Assembly: GCF_022458895.1 (NCBI RefSeq)
Contig: NZ_JAINFL010000003.1
Location: 1 to 64,000 of the forward strand
Origin: Roseihalotalea indica
Lineage (GTDB): Bacteria > Bacteroidota > Bacteroidia > Cytophagales > Cyclobacteriaceae
Length of the DNA: 64,000 bases
Reading direction: 5' to 3'
In this document: positions 44,398 to 53,580 of the stretch, one piece after another
Numbering within the stretch: the first letter of the stretch is position 1
How the letters are laid out: each line of letters starts with the position of its first letter
The notes under the pieces: model-generated
What the model saw: only the letters and a program-made list of their open reading frames with translations
Database searches by the model: none
What the model was told of the DNA's origin: nothing
Program-made: the position numbers and the translations under genes

Positions 44398-44720
44398 TGG
44401 AACACAAGCAATACATAAAAATAGGCAGTTCTCGCCGTCTGCGAAAACGCATTGTGTCTCAGTCGGACACTTCGCTACAACGATTGTCGCACGATGATGA
44501 ACTGACAGCCGGTTACTGTAGCCGGGCTATTCGAGAGGTTATCCGGCATTATGATCATCATGTGGTAGAAGTCCGGGGCCGAAAAGGAGTGCTGTTTACC
44601 TTTCATTTGAATGTGGCAGTGCCCGCTGACCGGAACCTGGTTGTGGTAGTTTTCGACGGTGTGGAGAAATACCCTTCGGCTCCGCCTAGAGTACAGCAGG
44701 TAATAGATAGCATTGCCTGA
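44394..44720 (+). CDS. unrecognised small protein coupled to csgG
   Basis: 108 residues, start overlapping the csgG stop by four bases, so probably translationally coupled. No signal peptide or membrane helix. The N-terminal third is basic (SSRRLRKRIVSQ), and the C-terminal part has a beta pattern (RNLVVVVFDGVEKYPS). It resembles neither CsgC nor CsgH at sequence level, both of which are exported. It may be a cytoplasmic factor of the curli operon; function unknown. Confidence 0.7.
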   Translation: MMEHKQYIKIGSSRRLRKRIVSQSDTSLQRLSHDDELTAGYCSRAIREVIRHYDHHVVEVRGRKGVLFTFHLNVAVPADRNLVVVVFDGVEKYPSAPPRVQQVIDSIA

Positions 44721-44885
44721 CGTGCCCGGCAGGCTATACCTAACACCTCTCAAACTGCTTGACAGTGTACTATAAACAATATGAACCTATACCCCAAGTC
44801 GGCGATGAATCGGTAAAGAGCATTTCGCTGCTGGGAGTAGCGATCAAAACTTTTATTCATGTTTAATTTCTAAATTTTATCAATC

Positions 44886-45875
44886 ATGTTGAACAAACAA
44901 ATTTTCTTCAGTGGTTTGCTTGCCACCGCCTTAAGCGCAAGCGCTCTGGCCCAGAGCCAGGAAAACGAAGTGTACATCGACCAGATCGGCGATGATAACG
45001 CCGGTAGTGTACTTCAGGGCTTTGACCAGGAGGGTTCCTGGGGAACCACCGGGTACGCTCTAAAAAACACCGTAGATCTGCTTCAGGAAGGCAACTGGCA
45101 CACTGCCAATGTGTTGCAAGGAATGAACGGTGGCTCGGCCACCGAGAACCAGGCTGACGTAAGCCAATACGGAGAGTATAACACGGTAGATATCGAACAA
45201 GGGGCGGAAGCCGGTGTTGCCAAAAACAACACAGGCATCATATCTCAAGATGGAAAACTGAATGAAGTACAGCTTTTTCAAGGAGTAGACGAAGGATATG
45301 CTACTTACAACGAAGCTTACATTGAGCAACACGGTGACGAAAACGAAGGTGCGATTGCTCAAGGATTCCAGGGTGGTGAAGCCGAAGAAAATACCGCTGA
45401 CCTCTCACAAGATGGATATGCCAATCTTGGTACAGTTGTTCAGGGGTTAGATGGCGTTGCCAAATACAACGAGGCTTATATAGAGCAATACGGTAACGAA
45501 AATACCGGAGGCATTGCCCAGGGATTCCAAGGGGGAGAGGCTGAAGAGAATACTGCTACACTCTCACAAGATGGTGACTATAATCTGAGTTTAATTGCCC
45601 AGGGAGTGGGAGAATACAGTACAGCGAAATATAACGAAGCCGAAGTGCTGCAACAGGGCAATTACAATGAGGCTTTTATCAGCCAGGGACTGGAAACTGC
45701 CGAGCCTTCTGTTGAGAACTGGGCAATGATTGAGCAGATGGGCGACGAGAACTTTGCTAATATCAATCAGGCCGGTAGCTACGACCTAGCCGATGTCTAC
45801 CAGCAAGGGTACGGCAACAGTGCCGAAGTACTACAGGGTGGCGAAGGATCAGCCGCTGATTTGATTGCTCAATAA
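44886..45875 (+). CDS. curlin-repeat amyloid subunit (CsgA/CsgB-like) 1
   Basis: 329 residues. The signal peptide (MLNKQIFFSGLLATALSASALAQ) and first 15 mature residues (SQENEVYIDQIGDDN) are nearly identical to those of the next gene. The rest consists of curlin repeats with the strand pattern xAxIxQxGxxNxA, for example EAYIEQYGNENTGGIAQG, in units of about 24-27 residues. Asn/Gln/Gly positions match amyloid-forming curlin repeats. Strongly acidic. It would be exported through CsgG and polymerise on the surface. A hairpin follows its stop. Confidence 0.9.
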   Translation: MLNKQIFFSGLLATALSASALAQSQENEVYIDQIGDDNAGSVLQGFDQEGSWGTTGYALKNTVDLLQEGNWHTANVLQGMNGGSATENQADVSQYGEYNTVDIEQGAEAGVAKNNTGIISQDGKLNEVQLFQGVDEGYATYNEAYIEQHGDENEGAIAQGFQGGEAEENTADLSQDGYANLGTVVQGLDGVAKYNEAYIEQYGNENTGGIAQGFQGGEAEENTATLSQDGDYNLSLIAQGVGEYSTAKYNEAEVLQQGNYNEAFISQGLETAEPSVENWAMIEQMGDENFANINQAGSYDLADVYQQGYGNSAEVLQGGEGSAADLIAQ

Positions 45876-45890
45876 GAATTACTGAATAGT

Positions 45891-45917
45891 GGGAAGTCTA
45901 TGGCTTCCTTCTGTTTT
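45891..45917 (+). terminator. weak terminator-like hairpin between curlin genes
   Basis: GGGAAGTC pairs with GGCTTCCT (two G-T pairs) over a three-base loop, then TCTGTTTT. It could lower read-through from the first to the second curlin gene. Confidence 0.5.
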
Positions 45918-45963
45918 AACTTAATCAACCTTTTCAAAAGATAGTATCTAACCTTTATCAACC

Positions 45964-47361
45964 ATGTTGAACAAACAAATTATCATGAACGGTTTGCTCG
46001 CCACCGCCTTAAGCGCGAGCGCCCTGGCCCAGAGCCAGGAAAATGAAGTGTATATCGACCAGATTGGCGATGATAACACGGGTGTAGTCAACCAGGGTTT
46101 TAACCTGGAAGATGCTCCAAGCCAGGGGTATGCTTTAGAAAACTACGCTAAAATGCTGCAAGAAGGCAGCAACCACACTGCCACTATTTTACAAGGGTTT
46201 AATGGCGGTACGGCTAAGTATAATACAGCCGACCTGACTCAGAAAGGCGATGCAAACACCGGAGATATTGAGCAGGGGTTTGACAACGGCGTAGCCGAAA
46301 ACAATATGGCTACCCTCACGCAAGATGGATACGCTAACGAGGCCGATATTGAACAAGGATACGACGAAGGCGTGGCTCGCTATAATCATTCCACAGTTAC
46401 TCAATATGGAACGGGCAACAGCGGATCAACAGAACAGGGGGGCAATGATGCTGCCGTAGCTGAGTACAATACCATTACTTTATTACAAGATGGTGAAAAT
46501 AATGAAAGTGAGATTGATCAGGGTGATGAGGCAGGAGAAGCTTTCTACAATGACATTATCGTAGAGCAGTATGGTACAGGAAACGACGCTGATGTTTTTC
46601 AGGGAGATGATGAAGGGATCGCTGAGTACAATGATATTACGTTATTGCAGGACGGCGAGTCTAATATCGCAGATATTGATCAGGGAGAAGATGAGGGAAG
46701 CGTTGCTCGCTACAACAACATCACCATGACTCAGTATGGCTACGAAAACGATGGAGATATTGAGCAGGGCGACCAGGGTGGAGTAGCCGAATATAATACC
46801 ATCACCTTATTGCAGGATGGCGAAGGCAATGATAGCCAGATTGATCAGGGAGATGAAGATGGTACGGCTCGCTACAGCTCAATCACCGTGGAGCAGTATG
46901 GCAATGATAATGAAAGTGACGTTTTCCAGGGTGACGATGAAGGGTTATCAGAAGAAAATACCGCTACCTTATGGCAAGACGGCGATGAAAATGCTGCCGA
47001 AATTTTTCAGGGAGATGAAGAAGGTATCGCCAGATACAACACCGCTGTTTTGACACAAGAGGGCATAGGAAATGAGGCCATCATTGCTCAGGCTTTTGGT
47101 GCAGGAACTGTTTCAGAATATAACGAGGCTACTATTGATCAGAAGGGTGATTACAATGACGCTAATATTGCCCAGGGTTTTGGTGAAGATCTTAGCGCAC
47201 CAGTGGTGGATAACTGGGCTATGATTGAGCAGGCAGGTAATGAGAATGCATCTACCGTATTTCAGGCAGGCACTGAAGATCTGTCTGATGTATATCAGTA
47301 CGGAAATACAAATACCGCTAATGTAGGACAAGGCGGATTTACGGAAGTGATAATTCCTTAG
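45964..47361 (+). CDS. curlin-repeat amyloid subunit 2, long and strongly acidic
   Basis: 465 residues, about three times E. coli CsgA. After the signal peptide come about 14 repeats near 27 residues each, such as AEYNTITLLQDGENNESEID followed by QGDEAGE. Each has two short beta strands with Gln/Asn ladders and a linker rich in Asp/Glu (GDDEG, GDEAG). The acidic linkers between strands are unlike E. coli CsgA and might bind cations such as calcium. The first 40 residues are nearly identical to subunit 1, so the genes arose by duplication. Terminator follows. Confidence 0.9.
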   Translation: MLNKQIIMNGLLATALSASALAQSQENEVYIDQIGDDNTGVVNQGFNLEDAPSQGYALENYAKMLQEGSNHTATILQGFNGGTAKYNTADLTQKGDANTGDIEQGFDNGVAENNMATLTQDGYANEADIEQGYDEGVARYNHSTVTQYGTGNSGSTEQGGNDAAVAEYNTITLLQDGENNESEIDQGDEAGEAFYNDIIVEQYGTGNDADVFQGDDEGIAEYNDITLLQDGESNIADIDQGEDEGSVARYNNITMTQYGYENDGDIEQGDQGGVAEYNTITLLQDGEGNDSQIDQGDEDGTARYSSITVEQYGNDNESDVFQGDDEGLSEENTATLWQDGDENAAEIFQGDEEGIARYNTAVLTQEGIGNEAIIAQAFGAGTVSEYNEATIDQKGDYNDANIAQGFGEDLSAPVVDNWAMIEQAGNENASTVFQAGTEDLSDVYQYGNTNTANVGQGGFTEVIIP

Positions 47362-47373
47362 TAGTACTTACCA

Positions 47374-47410
47374 GACAGAAGGAAGCCAAGAGCCTCCTTC
47401 TGTCTTCTAT
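47374..47410 (+). terminator. Rho-independent terminator-like hairpin
   Basis: GACAGAAGG pairs with CCTTCTGTC over 9 bp, separated by a short inner stem-loop, followed by a T/C-rich tail (TTCTATCC). It lies 13 bases after curlin subunit 2. Confidence 0.65.
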
Positions 47411-47435
47411 CCTATAACCAGTCATTCCTAAAACC

Positions 47436-47999
47436 ATGAGAATACTTCATCTTACCACCGTAATGCTTTACCTGGCAGTAATCCAACTTCGAGCGCAGGA
47501 GGTTCCGGCAGCGGTAGACTCCATCAACCCTGACCCTATACCGGTCATTCAGCTACCGGATGCGAGCGAACTTGTACCCGGTCAGCATAACCGCGCCTTT
47601 TTGCAACAGGTAGGCGAAGAACATCAGGCTACCGTATGGCAGTCGGGCCAGCAGCAGCAGTTGCGCATCTTTCAGCAGGGAGAAGCTCAGCAACTGCAAC
47701 TCTTTCAGTTAGGCGACGGCAACAACTGGCACGTTACCCAGCAGGGCATTGGCCATGAGTATACCGGCGTGCTACGCGGTGATGAAAACCAGATTCAGGT
47801 GCTGCAGTCCGGGGCATACAACAGCCTTCAGCAAGACCTGATTGGCAATGGGATGGACTACCAAATTACCCAGCAGGGAAGTAATCTTGAACTCATTCAG
47901 ATAGAAAATAATAGCTTGGCACCGGCTTATCAGGTGCAGCAGACAGGCGAGGATATGCGCATTATTATTGAAAACGGCATTCAATCTCTGCCTGAATAA
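47436..47999 (+). CDS. minor curlin-like protein (possible CsgB-type nucleator)
   Basis: 187 residues with signal peptide (LHLTTVMLYLAVIQLRAQ). It carries degenerate curlin repeats in which Gln dominates: AFLQQVGEEHQATVWQSG, QLFQLGDGNNWHVTQQGIG and IQVLQSGAYNSLQQDLIG. A shorter chain with degenerate repeats next to the major subunits fits a CsgB-like nucleator or fibre cap; this is an inference from size and context. It is encoded 31 bases before the PD40 lipoprotein. Confidence 0.78.
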   Translation: MRILHLTTVMLYLAVIQLRAQEVPAAVDSINPDPIPVIQLPDASELVPGQHNRAFLQQVGEEHQATVWQSGQQQQLRIFQQGEAQQLQLFQLGDGNNWHVTQQGIGHEYTGVLRGDENQIQVLQSGAYNSLQQDLIGNGMDYQITQQGSNLELIQIENNSLAPAYQVQQTGEDMRIIIENGIQSLPE

Positions 48000-48030
48000 A
48001 ACCTTTCATTAACCCAACAATCCCCCCATC

Positions 48031-49764
48031 ATGCCTCATTTACGCACCCTTGTATCCTTCCTGAGCTTATGCCTGTTACTGGCCTGCCAGGAAGATACTA
48101 TTGATGTGATCAACTTCGCTCAGATTGAAGGGCAGATCACCACAGAAGATGGCAGCCCGCTAGCCGGCGCCCAGCTATCGACCATTCCCGCTACTTCCAT
48201 TAGCCTCACCGACAGCAGTGGTGGTTTTCAGTTAGAGAGCCTTCCGGCAGGGGAATATACCTTGGTTGCTGAAAAAAGCGGCTATCAGGAAAAGTCACTA
48301 AAAATGGTGCTTGATCCCGAGCAAGTAGCAACCCTGGCTATCACCTTAATGCCTTCTGCCAAAAAGCATGGTCAACTGTCCGGTATCCTGCGCGATGCCA
48401 TTACCCAAAGCTCTGTTACTGGTGCTTCCCTTACAACCAAACCAGCAACCACCGTATTACTTACCGATGCTGAAGGTGCCTTCCGGTTAGATTCATTAGC
48501 CACTGGTACCTACACCTTATATGTGGAAAAAGTGGGTTACCAGCCCGATAGTGTAGCAGTAGCAATCACCGAAAGCAAACCCACCAATATTCAACTCATG
48601 CTCACTCCGCAAGTAGGAAACGCCACCACCGTCCCCGTCGCTCCTTTTCCGGCTCAGGACGCTGAAGGACAGCCTACCGAGTTAACGCTTGCCTGGCAGT
48701 TAGTCAACTCGCAACCTGATGCCGCCATTCGCTACGATGTGGTACTATACCGGGCTGATGATCCTGCCGGACAGACCGTTGCTACTAACCTGACTGATAC
48801 CAGTTTTTCGGTGAGCGGCCTAGAGTACGAAACTACCTACTTTTGGCAGGTGACTGCTCAGGATCTTCAGGGGCAGCGAACCGCCAGTGCCCTGTGGAAC
48901 TTCCGTACTGAACCTTTTCCCGAAACCGTCTTTCTGTATACCCAACGGGTAGAGGGCGACTACGAAATTTTCTCGGCTAATGCCGAACGCGACCGTATCA
49001 TTCGTTTAACTCATCAGGTAGGCTACGATGCTTTCCCCCAGTTCAGTCCCGATCGGCAATGGGTGGCCTACACTTCTCAGACCTTCGAAGGTCCTCAGCT
49101 TTTTATTATGGATAAGCGAGGAAAGCAAAACCAGCAAATTACGCAACTACCCGTAGCGGGGTATCACAATTTTGGCTCAGGGTTCTGCTGGTCGCCTGAT
49201 GGCGGACAATTACTTTACAGTCACTACAATAAGCTCTACCGTATTAACCGGGACGGAACCAATCTCACCCTGATTGCCACTGCCTCCGAAGGCAAGCATT
49301 TTAAAGCCGTTGATTGGTCAGGGGTAACGCACAAAATTGTGGTGCAGGTAGTAGGAAGCGATATAAACCAAAGTGAACTATATCTTATGAACGAAGATGG
49401 TAGCAACTCGGAGCTTATGGTAGAAGATCTACCCGGTCGTACCGAGAGCCCTTCCTTCTCCATAGACGGAAAAGAACTTCTATATACTCACGATGTTTCC
49501 GGTTTTGAAGAAGCCGCCGGTCGGCAACTCAATGCTCAGGTCTTCCGCTTTAAACTTGAAACCAAAGAAGCTACGCTAATCTCAACGGATAAACCCGAGG
49601 GCACTAATGATCTGCGCCCCCGCTTTTCGCCAAATGGTGCTTATATCATTTTTGAGAATACATCAAATCAACCTGGTACAGAAAAAAACATTTGGGTAAT
49701 GGGAAGTGATGGTGCCGAACGGCAACGGCTGCTAGACCAGGCAGAGTCACCCGACTGGGGGTAG
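48031..49764 (+). CDS. lipoprotein with carboxypeptidase-regulatory, Fn3-like and TolB/PD40 repeat domains
   Basis: 577 residues. Lipobox LLLAC (Cys19). Two tandem carboxypeptidase regulatory-like domains (about 28-105 and 115-195, each with the G..F.L.SL..G.Y.L.....GY pattern), then a fibronectin III-like domain (about 205-290, AIRYDVVLYRADD ... SALWNFRTEP). The C-terminal part (about 300-577) is a TolB-like propeller with PD40 motifs (FPQFSPDRQWVAYTS; FCWSPDGGQLLYS; SPSFSIDGKELLYT; RPRFSPNGAYIIF). It is probably a surface or periplasmic binding protein of the curli locus, perhaps anchoring fibres or binding glycans. Last gene before the terminator near 49914. Confidence 0.85.
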   Translation: MPHLRTLVSFLSLCLLLACQEDTIDVINFAQIEGQITTEDGSPLAGAQLSTIPATSISLTDSSGGFQLESLPAGEYTLVAEKSGYQEKSLKMVLDPEQVATLAITLMPSAKKHGQLSGILRDAITQSSVTGASLTTKPATTVLLTDAEGAFRLDSLATGTYTLYVEKVGYQPDSVAVAITESKPTNIQLMLTPQVGNATTVPVAPFPAQDAEGQPTELTLAWQLVNSQPDAAIRYDVVLYRADDPAGQTVATNLTDTSFSVSGLEYETTYFWQVTAQDLQGQRTASALWNFRTEPFPETVFLYTQRVEGDYEIFSANAERDRIIRLTHQVGYDAFPQFSPDRQWVAYTSQTFEGPQLFIMDKRGKQNQQITQLPVAGYHNFGSGFCWSPDGGQLLYSHYNKLYRINRDGTNLTLIATASEGKHFKAVDWSGVTHKIVVQVVGSDINQSELYLMNEDGSNSELMVEDLPGRTESPSFSIDGKELLYTHDVSGFEEAAGRQLNAQVFRFKLETKEATLISTDKPEGTNDLRPRFSPNGAYIIFENTSNQPGTEKNIWVMGSDGAERQRLLDQAESPDWG

Positions 49765-50072
49765 CATCTTTGAGTAACAAGGCAACGAGAATACTTCGTC
49801 GATATTCCAGGGGGGGTATAAATGACATCACGCGTGTATTTCAGAATGGTAACGGAGACTAGCGAATATACGATAGACAGAGTCTATGTTGTCTTAGGGG
49901 TGGTTGCTGACAGAGGGCTTGCTTCGGCAGCCCTTTGTTTTCGTATTACTATATTATTCACCTCATTTTCTCATACAAGAATTGCTGTCTGTTTAATTGG
50001 CTTTTATAGCTTTAATATTAACCCATAAAATACTATTAAGGGCCTTGCATCCCCATATATAAATAAACGTTC
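49765..50072. other. intergenic region with terminator, upstream of regulator copy 3
   Basis: Contains the terminator at 49914 and presumably the promoter of the third regulator. A four-half-site array was not found here, so this regulator may not be controlled by the same operator. Confidence 0.4.
49914..49941 (+). terminator. Rho-independent terminator with UUCG-type loop
   Basis: AGGGCTTGC and GCAGCCCT pair with a single-base bulge around a TTCG tetraloop, followed by TTGTTTT. It closes the curli/lipoprotein transcription unit. Confidence 0.8.
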
Positions 50073-51758
50073 ATGAAACCTGCTACACAATACGCCAAAA
50101 GCGGCCGCATCAATATCGCTTATCAAGTGTTTGGCTCCGGTCCTGTTGACCTGGTTTATATTCCGGGATGGATTTCTAATATTGACTGGATGTGGGCTTG
50201 CCCCGAACTGGTAGATTTCTTTATGAAATTAGGCCATATTGCCCGGGTAATTCTTTTTGATAAGCGGGGGACGGGGCTTTCCGACAGCGTTGTGGAGCTT
50301 TCTACTTTAGAAGAGCGTATGGATGACATCCGGGCTGTCATGGATGCAGTAAACTCCGAAAAAGCCATCTTGTTTGGGCATTCCGAAGGAGGGTCAGTCT
50401 CAGCACTGTTTGCCGCTACTTACCCTGATCGGGTCATTTTCCTGATTGCCTTTGGCATCTTTGCCAAACGCAGATACGCTCCCACTTATCCCTGGGCTCC
50501 TACCGACCAAGAGCGGCAGCGGGTGTATGATATGATTGAGCATGAGTGGGAAAGTGGAGAAATGGACCTGACCTCATTAGCGCCATCCAAAGCTCATGAT
50601 AAAACCTTCATGGGGTGGCTGGCTAATTATTTCCGGTCGGGCGCCAGTTCCCAGGCAGCTATGGTGCTCACCAAGATGAATACCGAAGTGGATATTATTG
50701 ACATTTTAGGCTCTATCCGCGTGCCCACCTTACTGATGCAACGGACCCATGATATTGATGTGAAAGTTGAAGAGGGCCGCTTCATCGCTGAGCGCATTCA
50801 AGGAGCAAAGTTAGTAGAGCTTAAAGGTAACGATCATCTGTTTTGGGTGGGTGATACGAAAGAGGTATTGGAAGAAATGAAAGAATTCATTTTAAATACA
50901 AAGCCACGGCACAAGTACGAAAAAAAACTTTTTACCATGATGGCCGCTCGTATTATTTCTTCAGAAATAACCCATTCAGCTCCTCAAGAACTTATCAGTC
51001 AGTTTGTTCGGCAATACCAGGGCAGCATAGTGCAATATGACAGGCAAACCTTTACCGCTACCTTTGAGGGGCCCAGCAAAGCAGTTTACTGCGGTTTAAA
51101 TTTGCAAAGCGCTATGCAAAGTTTAAAGATAGACATGGCTCTTGGAATTCACATTAAAGAACGTGTTATTACTTCGCCCATCTGTAATGATATTGATGAA
51201 GTTGCCCAGGCGATACTTCAGCACACTAAACCTCACCAAATACTGGTAACTCAGTCTGTTAGGTATTTACTATCCGGAGCCAGGTTGAATTTTACCCAGC
51301 ATAAGGCGACGTTAGAAAGCACATCCGGTGAAGCCCTCGCTCTATTTAGAGTAACAGAACAGGTAAGGTGCAATAGAATTCCCGCTAATCTTCGTCCCAT
51401 AAAACTTCCGCAGAGTAATTCTTTTCTGGAAAATGTATTACAAAGTATTGATACTCACTTAAACAATAAGAGCTTTGGGGTAAGCCTGCTCAGCAAAGAG
51501 GTTGGTATTAGTGAGCGGCAGTTGCAGCGCAAGCTCAAAGCCGTCACCAGCAAATCACCTAATCAACTGATTTCCTCAGTGCGTTTACACCGCGCTAAGG
51601 AACTTATACTGGAGCATGATTATACGATTGCCCAAATTGCCTTTCAAACAGGTTTCTCTAGCACTTCGTACTTTTCCAAGTGCTTCAAAAAGGAGTTTGG
51701 GTTGAGTCCTTCGGTATTATTAGACCAATCACTTCAAACTAGCATGTCAGAAAAATGA
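50073..51758 (+). CDS. alpha/beta-hydrolase - cyclase-like - AraC fusion regulator, copy 3
   Basis: 561 residues, full-length paralogue of the protein at 36513. Hydrolase part with GHSEGG and NDHLFWVG; pseudo-cyclase part with VQYDRQTFTATFEGPSKA and LVTQSVRYLLSGARL; AraC part with ISERQLQRKLKAVTSKSP and AQIAFQTGFSSTSYFSKCFK. The N-terminal 275 residues and the HTH are almost identical between the two intact copies, whereas the middle domain differs most, which suggests different ligands with the same DNA target. It is placed at the downstream end of the amyloid locus. Confidence 0.85.
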   Translation: MKPATQYAKSGRINIAYQVFGSGPVDLVYIPGWISNIDWMWACPELVDFFMKLGHIARVILFDKRGTGLSDSVVELSTLEERMDDIRAVMDAVNSEKAILFGHSEGGSVSALFAATYPDRVIFLIAFGIFAKRRYAPTYPWAPTDQERQRVYDMIEHEWESGEMDLTSLAPSKAHDKTFMGWLANYFRSGASSQAAMVLTKMNTEVDIIDILGSIRVPTLLMQRTHDIDVKVEEGRFIAERIQGAKLVELKGNDHLFWVGDTKEVLEEMKEFILNTKPRHKYEKKLFTMMAARIISSEITHSAPQELISQFVRQYQGSIVQYDRQTFTATFEGPSKAVYCGLNLQSAMQSLKIDMALGIHIKERVITSPICNDIDEVAQAILQHTKPHQILVTQSVRYLLSGARLNFTQHKATLESTSGEALALFRVTEQVRCNRIPANLRPIKLPQSNSFLENVLQSIDTHLNNKSFGVSLLSKEVGISERQLQRKLKAVTSKSPNQLISSVRLHRAKELILEHDYTIAQIAFQTGFSSTSYFSKCFKKEFGLSPSVLLDQSLQTSMSEK

Positions 51759-52161
51759 CCATGTATGCCAGATCTGTGCTAACAAACAGTGCTGGGTATG
51801 GAGTAACATGTGGTATGAAAACAGCTTCTGGTTTGTTTCTTATGTATGATCAAATAGTTAATATCTCTTACGAAGATTCAAAAATACTAGTGGAAGGTCC
51901 AATTATGTGTGGGCGAGTTTTCATTATTACATTTATGTGTTTTATGCTTGAGTGGTGGTTAGGATATTTGCCATTATTCTGTTTTTTAAAAACATACTAG
52001 GAAGTGTGCCGCAGGAGGAAAGGGGCATACACCGCCTCCTGCTGACCGCCTCGGATAACGCAGACCCGCCCGGTTAGATTAGATAAGACTCTCGATAGAA
52101 CATTACTTATTCCATGATGATCGGAACAAACTCTATCAAAGAGTAACTTTTTTAAACTTTG
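51759..52161. other. intergenic region, no supported gene
   Basis: An 81-codon frame starting at 51755 overlaps the regulator stop (ATGA) and has two hydrophobic stretches, but it lacks any recognisable feature or paralogue after the other regulator copies. No other gene seen. Confidence 0.35.
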
Positions 52162-53580
52162 TTAATCTGTTGGTTTCTGAGATTTAAGGCCAACTTTTTG
52201 GGCTAACTGCTGCATTTCAGCCTGTATTTGCTGAACAATCTCTGGTTCTGTCTCGGCACGATTGTAATGTTCTCCCGGATCAGTCTGTAGGTCAAACAAT
52301 TCTGTCTCACCATTAACCTCACGCAACTTCCATGAACCCACACGCATGCCCTGTAGCTCATTAATAAAATAACCAAATTCTTTACGAGGCGACTGCCTGG
52401 TTTGACCCGTAAGAAAAGGCATGACATTATATCCATCTATCGGGTGATCGGGAGAAGTACCACCGCCCGTTTCTAAAAAGGTTCGGTACATGTCCAGGTT
52501 CGCTACCAACTCATCTGATACCTGCCGCGGCTCGATATGTCCTGGCCAGCGGATAATGGCTGGCACTCGTGTTCCACCTTCGTAGGTTGTGGCTTTGTGG
52601 CCTCGCAACGGGCCAGCAGAGCCTACGTGCCAGGGTTTATTACCTGCGCCGCGCTGCTCCCAGTTACTACCTTCTGGCTTGGTTGGTATTTGAAACATAC
52701 GGGGGGGCGCATTTTGCCAGGGGCCATTGTCGGAGGCAAAAAAGACAATCGTATTTTCCGCAAGCCCTTCATCTTCCAGCGTTTGCAGCACCTGACCCAC
52801 ACTCCAGTCAATGGTTTCCACCACATCTCCGTACAGCCCTGCCTTTGACTTTCCAAAGAACTCTTTGGTTGTATGAATAGGGAGGTGCGGCATATTATAA
52901 GCCAGATAAAAGAAAAAAGGCTGCTCACTTCCGCCCTGTGCCTTAATAAATCGGATGGCCTCGGCAGTATATTTTACGGTAAGCGAATCCTGATCAACCG
53001 GATATTCTACCACGGCGGTGTCACGGTACATCACCAGCGGTTCATCAGTCTGCACATAGGGTTTCATATAATCATTAGAATAGGGAAGCCCCAGCCAGCT
53101 ATCAAAGCCCTGATTGATGGGCAAAAACTTCTTCTGTTTGTAGCCCAGATGCCACTTGCCAGCCATACCAGTGGCGTAGCCTGCTTGTTTGAGTCCTTCG
53201 GCCAGGGTTAGCTCACTATCGGGCAAGCCACCGGTACCATCGGCTCCGGTTCCGCCGTTAAGATTAACACGAGCCATGTACCGACCAGTCAGAAGCTCGA
53301 TGCGGGAAGGCACACACCAGGGAGCGGCCTCATAAGAGGTAAAGCGAATACCCTGAGCCGCCAGTGAGTCGATATGTGGGGTGCGGATTGTCGGGTTGCC
53401 ATAACTGCTAAGGTCACCGTAGCCCATGTCATCGGCAAACAAAATGATGATATTGGGTCGAGTTTGTGTGGTAGAACTGGCTTTGTCGGAAGGTTCCTGA
53501 GGGCTACATTTTACTATCAGTAGCGTACAAAGGATAAGCAGACTGGATAATCGGAAGCGTTGGTAGGCTGTTAGTATCAT
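52162..53580 (-). CDS. lipoprotein sulfatase (arylsulfatase A family)
   Basis: 472 residues. Lipobox IVKC (Cys25). The sulfatase N-terminal motif LFADDMGYGDLSSYG holds metal-binding Asp residues. The formylglycine motif CVPSR (in APWCVPSRIELLTGRYMA) is of the Cys type needing an FGE enzyme for activation. C-terminal subdomain (WKLREVNGETELFDLQTD) is typical. It removes sulfate esters, probably from marine polysaccharide, at the cell surface or in the periplasm. Divergent from the sulfatase at 54159. Confidence 0.95.
   Translation of the reverse strand: MILTAYQRFRLSSLLILCTLLIVKCSPQEPSDKASSTTQTRPNIIILFADDMGYGDLSSYGNPTIRTPHIDSLAAQGIRFTSYEAAPWCVPSRIELLTGRYMARVNLNGGTGADGTGGLPDSELTLAEGLKQAGYATGMAGKWHLGYKQKKFLPINQGFDSWLGLPYSNDYMKPYVQTDEPLVMYRDTAVVEYPVDQDSLTVKYTAEAIRFIKAQGGSEQPFFFYLAYNMPHLPIHTTKEFFGKSKAGLYGDVVETIDWSVGQVLQTLEDEGLAENTIVFFASDNGPWQNAPPRMFQIPTKPEGSNWEQRGAGNKPWHVGSAGPLRGHKATTYEGGTRVPAIIRWPGHIEPRQVSDELVANLDMYRTFLETGGGTSPDHPIDGYNVMPFLTGQTRQSPRKEFGYFINELQGMRVGSWKLREVNGETELFDLQTDPGEHYNRAETEPEIVQQIQAEMQQLAQKVGLKSQKPTD

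Noticed and set aside
44394..44720. Naming the gene csgC or csgH
   Set aside because: Those proteins are exported and have a different pattern; this protein has no signal peptide.
51755..52000. 81-codon ORF after regulator copy 3
   Set aside because: It has hydrophobic stretches and an ATGA overlap, but no family features and no counterpart after the other regulator copies. It is not strong enough to call.
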